In this document: in pieces, positions 42,730 through 52,082 of the stretch
Layout: each line of letters opens with the position of its first letter
Numbering within the stretch: the stretch's first letter is position 1
Origin: Ferruginibacter sp.
GTDB lineage: Bacteria > Bacteroidota > Bacteroidia > Chitinophagales > Chitinophagaceae
Length of the DNA stretch: 64,000 nt
Direction of reading: 5' to 3'
NCBI GenBank assembly: GCA_013141435.1
Contig: JABFQZ010000008.1
Location: 1 to 64,000 of the forward strand
Notes under the pieces: model-generated
Told to the model about the DNA's origin: nothing
The model's database searches: none
The model's input: only the letters and a program-made list of their open reading frames with translations
Program-made: the position numbers and the translations under genes

Positions 42730-44361
42730 TTAAAAATGTAACAAAATACCACCCATAAAATTGGCACCATATACTTCGTAATTATGCCAACGCTGGTATT
42801 TGCTATTTAAAATATTATTAGCATCGCCCCATACCGATATATTTTTGGTTATTTTAAACTCTAGGCCAGCACTTAAATCGGTACCAGCGCCCATAGGTTT
42901 AGCTACATTTCCTTTAGCTAAATAATTACTTCCATCTATAAATCGAATATCAGATTTTATTAAAATTGTTTTTAATGCCCACCAACGTAAAGATGCAGTA
43001 ACTTCTACAGGTATGGTGTGCCATGCTCTGTAATTACTTTGCATAGATGTGTAGCCGTTATAATTTATAGCTCCAGTAAGGCTAAATTTATCTTGATTTA
43101 TATAACTTATATCGCCATGTATGCGAAAATTATTTACCGATGTTTCGTTGCTTATTAAAAACGATTTATCATTTGCCAATGTATCGTTTATATAAAATGG
43201 TAAATTATTATAATGTACTACTCCAGCCTTGGCACTAAAGTTAAAATGCTTTGCTATGCTTGCTTTTATACCACCATAATACTCCGTTTCTTTAGTATTT
43301 ATTTGTGCTAGCAATGGCGATAAGTAAGGGTTTATGGTCGTTAAGTTTTTATAACTGTTTTTTACAAAACGTCCTATCCACCCAGCTTGTATAGCAAATA
43401 CTTTATCCTGTACTGGTATTTCGGCATATACATCTGGTAGCAATTCGTATTTTTTATTGTTCCAGGCGGCTGTAATACCACCATGTAATTTGAATAAATT
43501 TGAATGATAAATTACTGCTGGGTTTATTTGTACAATCGTATTGGTAAAATTTACATTTATTGGCAACAATGATTTTGATGTATATTTATTTACATCTGCT
43601 TTTAAGTCTATTTTAGCAGCAAAATTTTCGTTAATAATTTTTTCAAAAGGCAATGTAATTATTGCTCCTACTTCGCTTGCTTTATCTTTATTTATAAAAG
43701 ATGTTACTTCTATATTTGGGTTATAACTTATGCCCGATTCCGTAGCTTTTGTATTTTTAAACCCAATTTTAAATGCTACATTTTGAAACTGTTGCTTTAT
43801 ACTATCTTTTTTAAATGTGTATAAACTATGATCGTAACCATATAAATAATAATTGTACAAGTTCAAATCTATACCGCCATACACTTCACTTTTAGGTAAA
43901 AAATAGCTTGCTACAGCTTTTGTATTTAGCATTGAATAATTTTGGTTTTCAATGGCTGTGCCTTTTGATTGTATATAATCTGCGGTAAAGTTTACTAAAC
44001 TTTTTTTACCATCGCCAAGGCTTATACCTGCACTTATATATGGTGTTGTAAAATTACCAAAGCCAGCTTTTAAGAATTTTCTGTTACCTAAATACACATT
44101 GGTATCTTGCTCTAAAGCCAATGGGCGTAAGGTTATTGGCTTTAGAGCATAAAATAAATTTTGCGAAGGTATTTTATAACTCAAATTTGGCAAAGAAGTA
44201 TCTGCTATTAATTGTGTACCAGATAAGTTTATTTTTACTGCATTGCGCAACACAGGCTTGTATGTAGAATTAATATCAATAGATTGTGTTTTTTTAGGCT
44301 CTTGAGTAAGCGCAACCAAAGAAAAAACCAATGCAATTGTAGTTAAGATAAGCTTATTCAT
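42730..44361 (-). CDS. Outer-membrane beta-barrel protein (TonB-receptor-like, no plug)
   Basis: The 543-residue protein has a signal peptide (about 1-19) and a short 'KKTQSIDINSTYKPVLRNAV' region. A long series of amphipathic strands follows, alternating aromatic and polar residues and ending with 'GANFMGGILLHF', whose terminal Phe suits BAM recognition. It resembles the barrel half of TonB-dependent receptors but has no plug or TonB box. It lies between a giant TPR protein and an HU-CCDC81 protein, a gene order I recall from other Bacteroidota. An envelope assembly or transport role is inferred. Confidence 0.75.
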   Translation of the reverse strand: MNKLILTTIALVFSLVALTQEPKKTQSIDINSTYKPVLRNAVKINLSGTQLIADTSLPNLSYKIPSQNLFYALKPITLRPLALEQDTNVYLGNRKFLKAGFGNFTTPYISAGISLGDGKKSLVNFTADYIQSKGTAIENQNYSMLNTKAVASYFLPKSEVYGGIDLNLYNYYLYGYDHSLYTFKKDSIKQQFQNVAFKIGFKNTKATESGISYNPNIEVTSFINKDKASEVGAIITLPFEKIINENFAAKIDLKADVNKYTSKSLLPINVNFTNTIVQINPAVIYHSNLFKLHGGITAAWNNKKYELLPDVYAEIPVQDKVFAIQAGWIGRFVKNSYKNLTTINPYLSPLLAQINTKETEYYGGIKASIAKHFNFSAKAGVVHYNNLPFYINDTLANDKSFLISNETSVNNFRIHGDISYINQDKFSLTGAINYNGYTSMQSNYRAWHTIPVEVTASLRWWALKTILIKSDIRFIDGSNYLAKGNVAKPMGAGTDLSAGLEFKITKNISVWGDANNILNSKYQRWHNYEVYGANFMGGILLHF

Positions 44362-44475
44362 ATTTTGTTTTTAAGTGTAGCAGTTTATACTACGTCATTA
44401 AATAAATATTTTTTTAGCAACTATTTTTCTGCAAAACATTTGCTTGTATTTTTTAAAAATTCTATTTATAGATTA

Positions 44476-47400
44476 TTAGTTGTCTAGTTTCGATTGTAAT
44501 TTTTCTTCTGCAATTGCATCATCTAATTTTTGTAATGCAATATTTTTTAACTCAATTAATGTTGCATTTTTTGCTACACTTTCGTAAGTAGCTTTTGCAT
44601 TAAAATAATCTTTTTGTTGCATAAAAATATCGCCAAGTAAAATGTAGGATTTTGTAACCCACTCATCGTAAGAGCCAGTTTCCTTAATTGTAGCAAGTGC
44701 AGCTTTTTCGGCGGCTGTATAATTATTTTGTACAAATTGGCAAGCTGCCAGTTCGTACCTTGCTTCGGCTCCCCAAGCCGATTTATTTATAGCAGAAGCT
44801 GATTTAAAAGAACCAATTGCAGCAGCACAATCGCCAGCTGATTGTTGTGCTTTACCAAGCACTAAAAAACCAATAGATTTATCGTCGGTGCTTATACCTT
44901 TACGGGTAAGCAATTCTTTTGATGCTACATTAGCTTGTGCATAATCTTTAGTTTGATAATAGCAACGAACCAAGCCACGCAAAGCTTCTAACTGGTTATC
45001 TTGATTTACAGCATTGATACGCAATAATTCAAAATATTTTTTTGCTTCGGTATAATTTTTTAGTTCAAAATAATTTATACGTGCAGCCTCCAATGTTGCT
45101 TTTTCAAAGTATTTGCTATTGCCCTTGCCGCTTACATAAGCATACCCAACAAGCGCATTAGTTAAATCTTTATTTTTTTGGTGGCAATCGCTTTTAAAAT
45201 AATTAGCCTCCAAAGCAAAAGCCCCAAATGGATATTTAGATATATAATTTGCAAAGCCAATTAAAGCATTGTTGCAATCGCCTACTTCGTATTTATTATA
45301 GGCCGATGTATAACTCAACGAATCTGCTTCGCTTACCGAAACCGTTTTTCCTACTTCGTTCATTAACACTACATACTCATCGGATTTTCCTTCATCTACA
45401 TAAATACTTTTTACAATATCTATAGCCTCATCTGCTTCGGCCGATTGTGGATAGGTTTTTATAAGTTGAGTATAGGCTTTTAGAGCTTCGGTATTGTTTT
45501 TATTGTTGTAATTTGCCAAGCCTAGTTTTAAATATGCCCTTGGTTTTAAACCGCCTTGATTAGATGAGATAATGCTGTTTAAATATGGTACTGCATCGGC
45601 AAATTTTTCATCGGCAATATAGGTAAGCGCTACTTCCATATTAATATCGCCATTTAATAAACTTGCAGGATAAATTCTGTTTATAGAATTTAATATTTTT
45701 ATTTTTTCTGTACTATTTTTTATACCTGCAATCATTGCTTTTTGGTACATAGCATAATCACTCTGCGGTGATGAAGCTGCAATTGCAACATCGTACATGC
45801 TATTAGCTTTTGCATAATCTCTTTGCATGTAATACGCATCTGCAGTACGTATAAATGCATCATGCACTAATGCCGATGATGTAGGTGTTACAGTTTTTGC
45901 AACTTGCTCAAAGTAAGAAGATGCTTGTTTGTACTCTTCTTTTTGAAATTTGCAATAAGCAATATTATATTTAGCTGTAGCTTGATTTGCTTCGCCCAAT
46001 GTTGGCAAATTGCTTTCTATAAATATTGATAAAAAACGTATGGCATCATCATATCGTTGTTGCCTGTAAGCAATTTCGCCTCTCCAAAAACTAGCGTAAG
46101 CCACAGCATTGCCAGCATTTGCATCAGCAATAATTTTTGCAAATAAATCATCGGCTCTTATTAATTGTTGATCGTTTAAATGCTCTACTGCCTTGCCATA
46201 CAAAATAGTAGGATATATTTTTTGCATAGCAAAAGTAGGTTTACCAAGCGATTGGTAAACCGCCAAAGCATCGGTAAAATTATTGGTACGAGCCAGTAAC
46301 GATACCAATATTTCTTTTGCTTCTACATCGTATTCCGAATTAGGATACACACTTAAATATTTTTTTATTTCGGCTAAAGCAATATTTTGATAGCCCAATT
46401 CGTACGATAATTTAGCATAATTAAATAACGAAACTTTTTGTTGTAACGCATTGCTATTATTGCTAGCACAATACTGAAAAGCAGTACGAGCATTGGCTTT
46501 ATCGTTGGTTTTTAAATACAAGTCGCCAAGCAGATACATACTATTTTGCCCCATCGAATCTTTTTCGTTGCTGAGTTGTTTAAACCCATTTATTGCTTTT
46601 TGTGTATTGCCAGCAGTGTAATAACAAAAGCTTAATTCGTATAATATTTCTTTAGTAACTTTATTGGAGTTATTTACATAATTTTCTAAAAGAGGTAAAG
46701 CATTTACATATTCCTTTTTCTCAAAATAAATTTGCCCTATGAGCAAACGTAGTTGGGTATCGTAAAATTGTTCCGAATTATTTTGCAAAATCTGCTCTCC
46801 ATATTGCAATGCTTGGTCTTTTTTGCCTTGAAAATAATAAATTTCGGCTATATAATATGGTACTACATTTTTATATTCTTGAAATGGTTCTACTAATTTA
46901 AAAGCTTTTAAAGCTTCACTATATTTAGCATCGTAATAACTTATAAAACCATAATAATAATTAGCAGGTATATAATATTTGCCAGTAGGTACTTGGTGTA
47001 TTTCGTTAAATAATGGTTTGGCTTCGGCAAATTGTTTTAAATTAAAATGGCAATATGCTTTTTCAAATTTCGCATCGGCAATTTGACCATTGCTTAAGTT
47101 TTCGTACCCAGCAGCATCAAATGCATCAATAGCATTTGCAAAATCATTTTTTAAAAAATAATAATGTGCTAAATGAAAACTCATAGTTTGCCTTCGAGCC
47201 TCATTGCTTACGCTGTTTATAAACTCTACTGCATTGTCTTTACCAATGTCTTGCAATAATTTAAGCTGGCACAAGGCATCATAATAATTTATATCATCAT
47301 TTATATATGCATGGTCAGTTTTTCTATCATCGCTATATTTTGTTTTTAACTCTTTTATGAGCGGATAGGCAAAGGCATATTGCTCTTTAGCTATAAACTC

Positions 47401-47511
47401 TTTTACACTTTTATAATCTTTTTCGTAGTCTGTAATAACAAATGTGGGCTGTGCAAATACAATACAATAAAACATTGTAGCCAAAAATGCGAAAAATATT
47501 TTTTTACTCAT
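44476..47511 (-). CDS. Large exported tetratricopeptide-repeat protein
   Basis: The 1011-residue protein has a signal peptide ('IFFAFLATMFYCIVFAQ') and then TPR-like helix pairs to the end, for example 'FANAIDAFDAAGYENLSNGQ', 'YSEALKAFKLVEPFQEYKN' and 'YNNKNNTEALKAYTQLIKTY'. TPR superhelices scaffold protein complexes; in Bacteroidota such proteins accompany gliding, T9SS or outer-membrane assembly factors. I start at ATG 47511; a TTG two codons earlier is unlikely. The beta-barrel gene follows by 114 nt in the same direction. No enzyme domain is present. Confidence 0.85.
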   Translation of the reverse strand: MSKKIFFAFLATMFYCIVFAQPTFVITDYEKDYKSVKEFIAKEQYAFAYPLIKELKTKYSDDRKTDHAYINDDINYYDALCQLKLLQDIGKDNAVEFINSVSNEARRQTMSFHLAHYYFLKNDFANAIDAFDAAGYENLSNGQIADAKFEKAYCHFNLKQFAEAKPLFNEIHQVPTGKYYIPANYYYGFISYYDAKYSEALKAFKLVEPFQEYKNVVPYYIAEIYYFQGKKDQALQYGEQILQNNSEQFYDTQLRLLIGQIYFEKKEYVNALPLLENYVNNSNKVTKEILYELSFCYYTAGNTQKAINGFKQLSNEKDSMGQNSMYLLGDLYLKTNDKANARTAFQYCASNNSNALQQKVSLFNYAKLSYELGYQNIALAEIKKYLSVYPNSEYDVEAKEILVSLLARTNNFTDALAVYQSLGKPTFAMQKIYPTILYGKAVEHLNDQQLIRADDLFAKIIADANAGNAVAYASFWRGEIAYRQQRYDDAIRFLSIFIESNLPTLGEANQATAKYNIAYCKFQKEEYKQASSYFEQVAKTVTPTSSALVHDAFIRTADAYYMQRDYAKANSMYDVAIAASSPQSDYAMYQKAMIAGIKNSTEKIKILNSINRIYPASLLNGDINMEVALTYIADEKFADAVPYLNSIISSNQGGLKPRAYLKLGLANYNNKNNTEALKAYTQLIKTYPQSAEADEAIDIVKSIYVDEGKSDEYVVLMNEVGKTVSVSEADSLSYTSAYNKYEVGDCNNALIGFANYISKYPFGAFALEANYFKSDCHQKNKDLTNALVGYAYVSGKGNSKYFEKATLEAARINYFELKNYTEAKKYFELLRINAVNQDNQLEALRGLVRCYYQTKDYAQANVASKELLTRKGISTDDKSIGFLVLGKAQQSAGDCAAAIGSFKSASAINKSAWGAEARYELAACQFVQNNYTAAEKAALATIKETGSYDEWVTKSYILLGDIFMQQKDYFNAKATYESVAKNATLIELKNIALQKLDDAIAEEKLQSKLDN

Positions 47512-47606
47512 GAGCAAATTTAATTTTTAAAATAAAAACAAACTGAATTACTTGTTATCATTGTGTGCAAAGATTGTACCAACAAAATAAAATAAAAAAT
47601 GTAGCT

Positions 47607-47614
47607 TACTTTTG
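47607..47614 (+). promoter_or_regulatory. -7 promoter element upstream of doxX
   Basis: TACTTTTG matches TAnnTTTG, 69 nt before the ATG at 47684. The -33 position has no clear TTTG. The same divergent gap must also hold the TPR gene promoter; a near match (AATCTTTG) is on the minus strand at 47575-47568. Confidence 0.4.
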
Positions 47615-47683
47615 TAATGTAAACAAAGCAAAACTATCTTTACAATACTGTTAACAAGTTCATAAAAAATTAAATAAATAGAA

Positions 47684-48091
47684 ATGAGAAAATTACTTTC
47701 TACAAATTATTCGGCAGGTTCTTTTACTACAGCCATGTTATTACTTCGTATTAGCGCAGGGGTTTTAATGTTGTTAATAGGATACGATAAATTGGTAAAT
47801 TTTAATGAGCACCTCCCAAAAATGATAAATTTTATGGGCATTGGCCAAAAAGTATCTCTTATTTTAGTAATTTTTGCTGAGTTTTTTTGCAGCGCCATTT
47901 TAATCATTGGCTTATTTACAAGGTTTGCTTGCATACCTTTAATTGTAACCATGTGTGTAGCATTATTTAAAGTACACAACGCAGATTTTTTTGGCGATGG
48001 ACAAACTGCCACTTTGTTTTTAACAGCCTACATAGTTTTACTTTTGGTAGGACCAGGCAAAATAAGTATAGATAGTATGATTGGGAAGTAG
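47684..48091 (+). CDS. DoxX-family membrane protein
   Basis: This 135-residue protein has four hydrophobic helices. It shows the DoxX-type 'LLRISAGVLMLLIGYDKL' start and the 'FMGIGQKVSLILVIFAEFFC' second segment with a conserved Glu. DoxX proteins are linked to respiratory or thiol-stress functions, but the activity is poorly defined. ATG start. The gene is followed by heptad repeats and the thioesterase gene, apparently as separate units. Confidence 0.85.
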   Translation: MRKLLSTNYSAGSFTTAMLLLRISAGVLMLLIGYDKLVNFNEHLPKMINFMGIGQKVSLILVIFAEFFCSAILIIGLFTRFACIPLIVTMCVALFKVHNADFFGDGQTATLFLTAYIVLLLVGPGKISIDSMIGK

Positions 48092-48215
48092 TATTGAGAT
48101 ATTAGTATTGAGTATTGAGATTGTCTTAAACATTAGTAAGTTTTAGATAAATAGATACCAATTCTTGTTATCCGTAATTCATCATTCATAACTCATAAAT
48201 CTTCATTCATAATTT
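48090..48215 (+). repeat. Heptameric repeat arrays before the thioesterase gene
   Basis: Five 7-bp units (AGTATTG three times, AGATATT and AGATTGT) fill 48090-48124. A second array of six or seven units (GTAATTC, ATCATTC, ATAACTC, TTCATTC and similar) fills 48174-48215, ending 7 nt before the ATG at 48222. The first array starts at the doxX stop codon. It has the same style as 7107 and 28098. Confidence 0.7.
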
Positions 48216-48221
48216 ATAAAA

Positions 48222-48644
48222 ATGTACATTACCGAAACCAACATACGAATTCATTATGCACTAACCGATCAAATGGGATTTGTATATTATGGCAACTATG
48301 CACAATTTTACGAAATAGGTCGTACCGAAGCTATACGTAAACTAGGTTACACCTATAAAGATATAGAAGCAATGGGCATAATTATGCCAGTTGTAGAAAC
48401 ACAATGCAGTTTTATACGACCAGCAAAATACGATGATCTAATAACTGTAAAAACATTTTTGCAAACATTGCCAAAAGAGCATTCTATTACTTTTAATACC
48501 GAAATTTTTAATGAAGCCAATAAACTTTTAAACAAAGGCACTACAACCCTATTTTTTTTAGAAGCTCATACAATGAAAAAAATAAACATGCCAAAGGCTT
48601 TGGAAGAAAAATTGATTCGATTTTTTGAAAGGGCTTTGAATTAA
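48222..48644 (+). CDS. Acyl-CoA thioesterase, 4-hydroxybenzoyl-CoA thioesterase/YbgC family
   Basis: This 140-residue hotdog-fold enzyme has the active-site region 'ALTDQMGFVYYGNYAQFYE', with the catalytic Asp in 'TDQMG', then 'GRTEAIRKLGYTYKDIE'. Members hydrolyse short or aromatic acyl-CoA esters, and YbgC homologues often go with Tol-Pal envelope genes. None are near, so the substrate is open. ATG start directly after a heptad array. Confidence 0.9.
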   Translation: MYITETNIRIHYALTDQMGFVYYGNYAQFYEIGRTEAIRKLGYTYKDIEAMGIIMPVVETQCSFIRPAKYDDLITVKTFLQTLPKEHSITFNTEIFNEANKLLNKGTTTLFFLEAHTMKKINMPKALEEKLIRFFERALN

Positions 48645-48689
48645 CAATTCAAAATAAAAAACTCTTTCTTGTTTTGAAACCTTTGCTTC

Positions 48690-48722
48690 TTTGAACTAAA
48701 CAAAATACTTACCTTATTTTTG
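48690..48722 (+). promoter_or_regulatory. Consensus promoter for the membrane protein gene at 48738
   Basis: TTTG at 48690-48693, a 21-nt spacer and TATTTTTG at 48715-48722 match the Bacteroidota sigma-ABfr consensus. It overlaps an in-frame TTG at 48720, which supports the ATG at 48738 as the true start. Confidence 0.7.
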
Positions 48723-48737
48723 TACAAAACTAAATAT

Positions 48738-49202
48738 ATGAATCACACATTAATTACACATAATATTTTACGCTGGGCTGTTTTATTATTTGGCTTATGG
48801 TCGTTGGCAAATGCAATAACAGGTGTTGTAAAAAAACGCAATTTTACAAATGCCGATAATAAGATTAATTTATTTTTTATGATAGCTTGCGATATACAAT
48901 TATTGTTAGGTCTTATTTTATATTTTAACGGTACTTGGTTTAGTAACCTTACTCAAAATGGGGCTACAGTAATGAAAGATGCTGTGCAAAGATACTTTTC
49001 GGTAGAGCATGCCATGATGATGTTTATAGCTTGGGTACTTGTACATGTAGGTAAAACTATGGTTAAAAAAAGTAATACAGATGTGCAAAAACACAAACGT
49101 AGTTTAATATATTTTGGATTAGCCATTTTAATAATACTTGCTATGATACCTTGGCCTTATAAGCAAATTGGTATAGCTCGTAATTTATTGCCACAGTTTT
49201 AA
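48738..49202 (+). CDS. Four-helix membrane protein, function unknown
   Basis: The 154-residue product has hydrophobic helices at about 8-27, 43-61, 90-107 and 124-142. His residues near the helices ('TLITHNILRW', 'FSVEHAMMMFIAWVLVHVGK') give it a look of small cytochrome b-like heme proteins, but I cannot assign a heme role. 'IPWPYKQIGIARNLLP' at the end is distinctive, and I recall it as conserved among Bacteroidota homologues. surE follows 15 nt after. Confidence 0.7.
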   Translation: MNHTLITHNILRWAVLLFGLWSLANAITGVVKKRNFTNADNKINLFFMIACDIQLLLGLILYFNGTWFSNLTQNGATVMKDAVQRYFSVEHAMMMFIAWVLVHVGKTMVKKSNTDVQKHKRSLIYFGLAILIILAMIPWPYKQIGIARNLLPQF

Positions 49203-49217
49203 AAATATTTTATTGCA

Positions 49218-50006
49218 ATGACTAAAAAAGTAAAAAAAGAATTACCAATAATATTAATAACCAACGATGATGATATTACATCGCCAGGTATAAAAGCTTT
49301 GGTAGAAGCTGTAAAAGATTTGGGCAGAGTAGTTGTAGTAGCACCAGATAAACCACAAAGTGGCATGGGACATGCTATTACTATTGGTGCACCTTTGCGT
49401 ATGCGTAAAATGGATTTATTTGGCGATGTAGAAAGCTGGCAAACAAGTGGCACACCAGTAGATTGTGTAAAACTTGCAGTAGACAAAGTTCTACATCGCA
49501 GGCCAGACATTTGTTTGAGCGGCATTAACCATGGCGCAAATCACTCTATAAATGTGTTGTATAGTGGCACCATGTCTGCAGCAATGGAGGCAAGTATAGA
49601 AGGCATACCTAGCATTGGTTTTTCGATGATGGATTATAGTTATGATACAGACTTATCGGCAGCGAAAGTAATAGTAGCCAAAATAGTAAAATCGGTAATG
49701 AGCAAAAAGCAAGACAAACACTTACTTCTTAATGTAAATATACCAAGCGGAAAAATAGAAGATATAAAAGGCATTAAACTTTGCAAACAAGCTTATGCCA
49801 AGTACGAAGAAGATTTTATAGAACGTACCGACCCTCACAAAAAAAAATATTACTGGCTTACAGGTAAATTTAAGAATTTTGACAAATCGAAAGATACCGA
49901 TGTATGGGCATTGGAACACAATTATGTTAGCGTAGTTCCAGTACAGTTTGACCTTACAAATTACAAACTGAAAGAACAATTAGAAAAATCTAAATTATTC
50001 AAATAA
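49218..50006 (+). CDS. surE: 5'/3'-nucleotidase SurE
   Basis: SurE hydrolyses nucleoside monophosphates and short polyphosphates with a divalent metal. The 262-residue protein has 'ILITNDDDITSPGI' (metal-binding Asp pair, about 15-20), 'APDKPQSGMGHAITIG', 'TPVDCVKLAV' and 'CLSGINHGANHSINVLYSGT', all SurE hallmarks. Its stop overlaps the next ATG by one base (TAATG), so the two are coupled. Confidence 0.93.
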   Translation: MTKKVKKELPIILITNDDDITSPGIKALVEAVKDLGRVVVVAPDKPQSGMGHAITIGAPLRMRKMDLFGDVESWQTSGTPVDCVKLAVDKVLHRRPDICLSGINHGANHSINVLYSGTMSAAMEASIEGIPSIGFSMMDYSYDTDLSAAKVIVAKIVKSVMSKKQDKHLLLNVNIPSGKIEDIKGIKLCKQAYAKYEEDFIERTDPHKKKYYWLTGKFKNFDKSKDTDVWALEHNYVSVVPVQFDLTNYKLKEQLEKSKLFK

Positions 50007-50305
50007 TGTTTAAAAAAGATAATTTTATATATGGTTGTGTATTGGGTATTTTAGCTCCTTTAGTTGGATTACTTATATTAAAATATCGAAAATTTGGTAT
50101 GCTTAGTTACAAAGAAGTATTTCAGTTTTTGTACCTACAACCTGGGCATGGTTTAATTACTGCTGGGCTTACCGTATCGTTAATGATGAATGCTATTTTA
50201 TTTACGTTTTACATTAATAATAAAAAAGACCAAACAGGCAAGGGCTTATTTGTTACAACCGTTATTTATGGTGTGGTTATATTAAGTATAAAATATCTTT
50301 GCTGA
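50006..50305 (+). CDS. Small membrane protein coupled to surE
   Basis: The 99-residue protein has about three hydrophobic helices (7-26, 50-72, 82-97) and short charged loops. I do not recognise the family beyond Bacteroidota small membrane proteins. The translational coupling with surE (1-nt overlap) suggests a related function or shared regulation. Confidence 0.75.
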   Translation: MFKKDNFIYGCVLGILAPLVGLLILKYRKFGMLSYKEVFQFLYLQPGHGLITAGLTVSLMMNAILFTFYINNKKDQTGKGLFVTTVIYGVVILSIKYLC

Positions 50306-50452
50306 TTTTATTGTATTGTTAATGAAGCATTTATTTCTAAATATATTACTTTATTTTAATGCCAAATACTGACACAGATATTATAAAAAGTAAATATTTC
50401 CTAAAATCGTATAATTACTTAGTAAAAATAACTACTTTTACCTACCAGAATT

Positions 50453-51130
50453 ATGACACAAGAACAAAAAGGGCCAATAGAGGTAATTATTTGCGACGAC
50501 CATGTATTATATAGAGCAGGTGTACGTGCAGCATTAAGCCAAAAAAAAGATATAAAAATTATTGCAGAAGCTGATAATGGTATGCATTTAATTAATTTAT
50601 TAAAATCAATACCTGTAGATGTAATATTACTTGATATTCAGATGCCGGTAATGGATGGCATACAAGCATTGCCCGAAATAAAAAAATTATGCCCTAATAC
50701 TAAAATTATTATGCTTACTATGATGGATGATCATAGTATGATAACAAAATTAATGGAAATAGGTGCTAATAGTTATTTATCGAAAACAAGCGATAGTGAA
50801 ATAATATACGAAGCCATAAAAACATGTCATAATGATGAGTATTATTTTAATGCTATGACAAACCAAGCTTTATTATCTAACTTAAAGCAAAAAAACATGC
50901 AACTACCACCACAATTACTTGGTATAGATGCACAGTTAAACGATAAAGAAACAATGATACTAAAGCTTATGTGCGAAGAAAAAAGCACAAAAGAAATAGC
51001 AGATTTAGTAGAACTTAGCCCACGTACTGTAGAAGCTTTAAGAGATAAACTAAAAGTAAAAACTGGAGCCAAAACTACTGCTGGTCTTATTTTATATGCA
51101 GTAAAACATAAAATTATAGAAGAATTATAA
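50453..51130 (+). CDS. NarL/LuxR-type response regulator
   Basis: The 225-residue regulator has a receiver domain (phosphoacceptor Asp61 in 'VILLDIQMP', acidic pair in 'IICDDH', Lys in 'YLSKTSD') and a C-terminal LuxR HTH ('LNDKETMILKLMCEEKSTKE', 'LSPRTVEALRDKLK'). No histidine kinase lies nearby, so the partner is unlinked. A strong terminator follows. A weak promoter match (TACTTTTA) lies about 20 nt before the ATG. Confidence 0.92.
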   Translation: MTQEQKGPIEVIICDDHVLYRAGVRAALSQKKDIKIIAEADNGMHLINLLKSIPVDVILLDIQMPVMDGIQALPEIKKLCPNTKIIMLTMMDDHSMITKLMEIGANSYLSKTSDSEIIYEAIKTCHNDEYYFNAMTNQALLSNLKQKNMQLPPQLLGIDAQLNDKETMILKLMCEEKSTKEIADLVELSPRTVEALRDKLKVKTGAKTTAGLILYAVKHKIIEEL

Positions 51131-51152
51131 TACTTTTCAATATTTTTTTAAT

Positions 51153-51181
51153 AAAAATCTTCCTTTTATGGAAGATTTTTT
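51153..51181 (+). terminator. Terminator of the response regulator
   Basis: AAAAATCTTCC (51153-51163) pairs perfectly with 51170-51180 over 11 bp around a 6-nt loop, ending in a U run. It lies 23 nt after the stop. Confidence 0.88.
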
Positions 51182-51195
51182 ATTTTACATACTAT

Positions 51196-52044
51196 ATGAA
51201 TTATTTTAATTATAACGGTAAAATATTAAACGAAAATGAGCTTATTATTGGTCCACAAAACCGTGGACTTAGGTATGGTGATGGCATTTTTGAAACCATG
51301 AAATATAAGCATGGAAATATTATTTTAATGCAAGATCATTTTGAAAGACTTTGGTATGGTCTTAAACTTTTGCAATTTGAAATTCCAAAATTATTTACAC
51401 CTCACATCTTAGAGGAAGAAATAATAAAAACAATTAATAAAAATAAACTTAAAACTGCTAGAGTTAGGCTTACAATTATTAGAGATACAGGTGGCATTTA
51501 TGATGCAAAAAATAATTTCCCTAATTATATAATAGAAACTTTTGGTTTGCAAGAAGAAAATGGTCAACTAAATGCAAATGGATTGCAACTTTGTTTTTTT
51601 GAAAATGCAAAAAAAAGCATTGATATTTTTAGCAATATAAAACATAATAATTTTCTACCTTATTTTATGGGTGCTATGTATACAAAGAAAATGCATTGCA
51701 ACGATGCAATAATATTAAATACAGCAGGCAATATTTGTGATACTACAATTGCCAATATATTTTACATAAAAAATAATACAATATACACTCCTGCACTTAC
51801 ACAAGGTTGTGTAAGTGGAGTAATGAGAAAATGGTTAATAAAAAAATTAGAGCAACAAAAATTTATTGTGAACGAATGTTGCATAAGTAAAAGTGATTTA
51901 TTAAATGCTGATGAAATATTTTTAACCAACTCAATTTATAATATCAAATGGGTAGATAGTATCGAAAATAATACATATAAAGATAGCAAAACAAGGCAAA
52001 TTGTAAATGAATTAATAAGAACAGAAAGCGAAATATATTGCTAA
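51196..52044 (+). CDS. Class IV (fold-type IV) PLP aminotransferase or lyase
   Basis: The 282-residue protein starts 'GPQNRGLRYGDGIFETMKY', characteristic of the 4-amino-4-deoxychorismate lyase, branched-chain and D-amino-acid aminotransferase family. The PLP Lys is probably in 'NIKHNNFLPY', and 'GNICDTTIANIFYIKN' is the cofactor-binding loop. Most members have Glu where this one has Asp (G-x-x-x-E changed to D). PabC-like lyase is the likeliest role given size, but IlvE-like activity cannot be excluded. It precedes the photolyase gene by 38 nt, perhaps in one operon; folate is a photolyase cofactor, so a PabC role would fit. Confidence 0.82.
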   Translation: MNYFNYNGKILNENELIIGPQNRGLRYGDGIFETMKYKHGNIILMQDHFERLWYGLKLLQFEIPKLFTPHILEEEIIKTINKNKLKTARVRLTIIRDTGGIYDAKNNFPNYIIETFGLQEENGQLNANGLQLCFFENAKKSIDIFSNIKHNNFLPYFMGAMYTKKMHCNDAIILNTAGNICDTTIANIFYIKNNTIYTPALTQGCVSGVMRKWLIKKLEQQKFIVNECCISKSDLLNADEIFLTNSIYNIKWVDSIENNTYKDSKTRQIVNELIRTESEIYC

Positions 52045-52082
52045 TAAAAATTAAGTTACAAAACCACATAATTTAATAATAA

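Noticed and set aside
48720..48737. TTG start of the membrane protein at 48.7 kb
   Set aside because: It lies inside the TAnnTTTG promoter element, so the ATG at 48738 is preferred.
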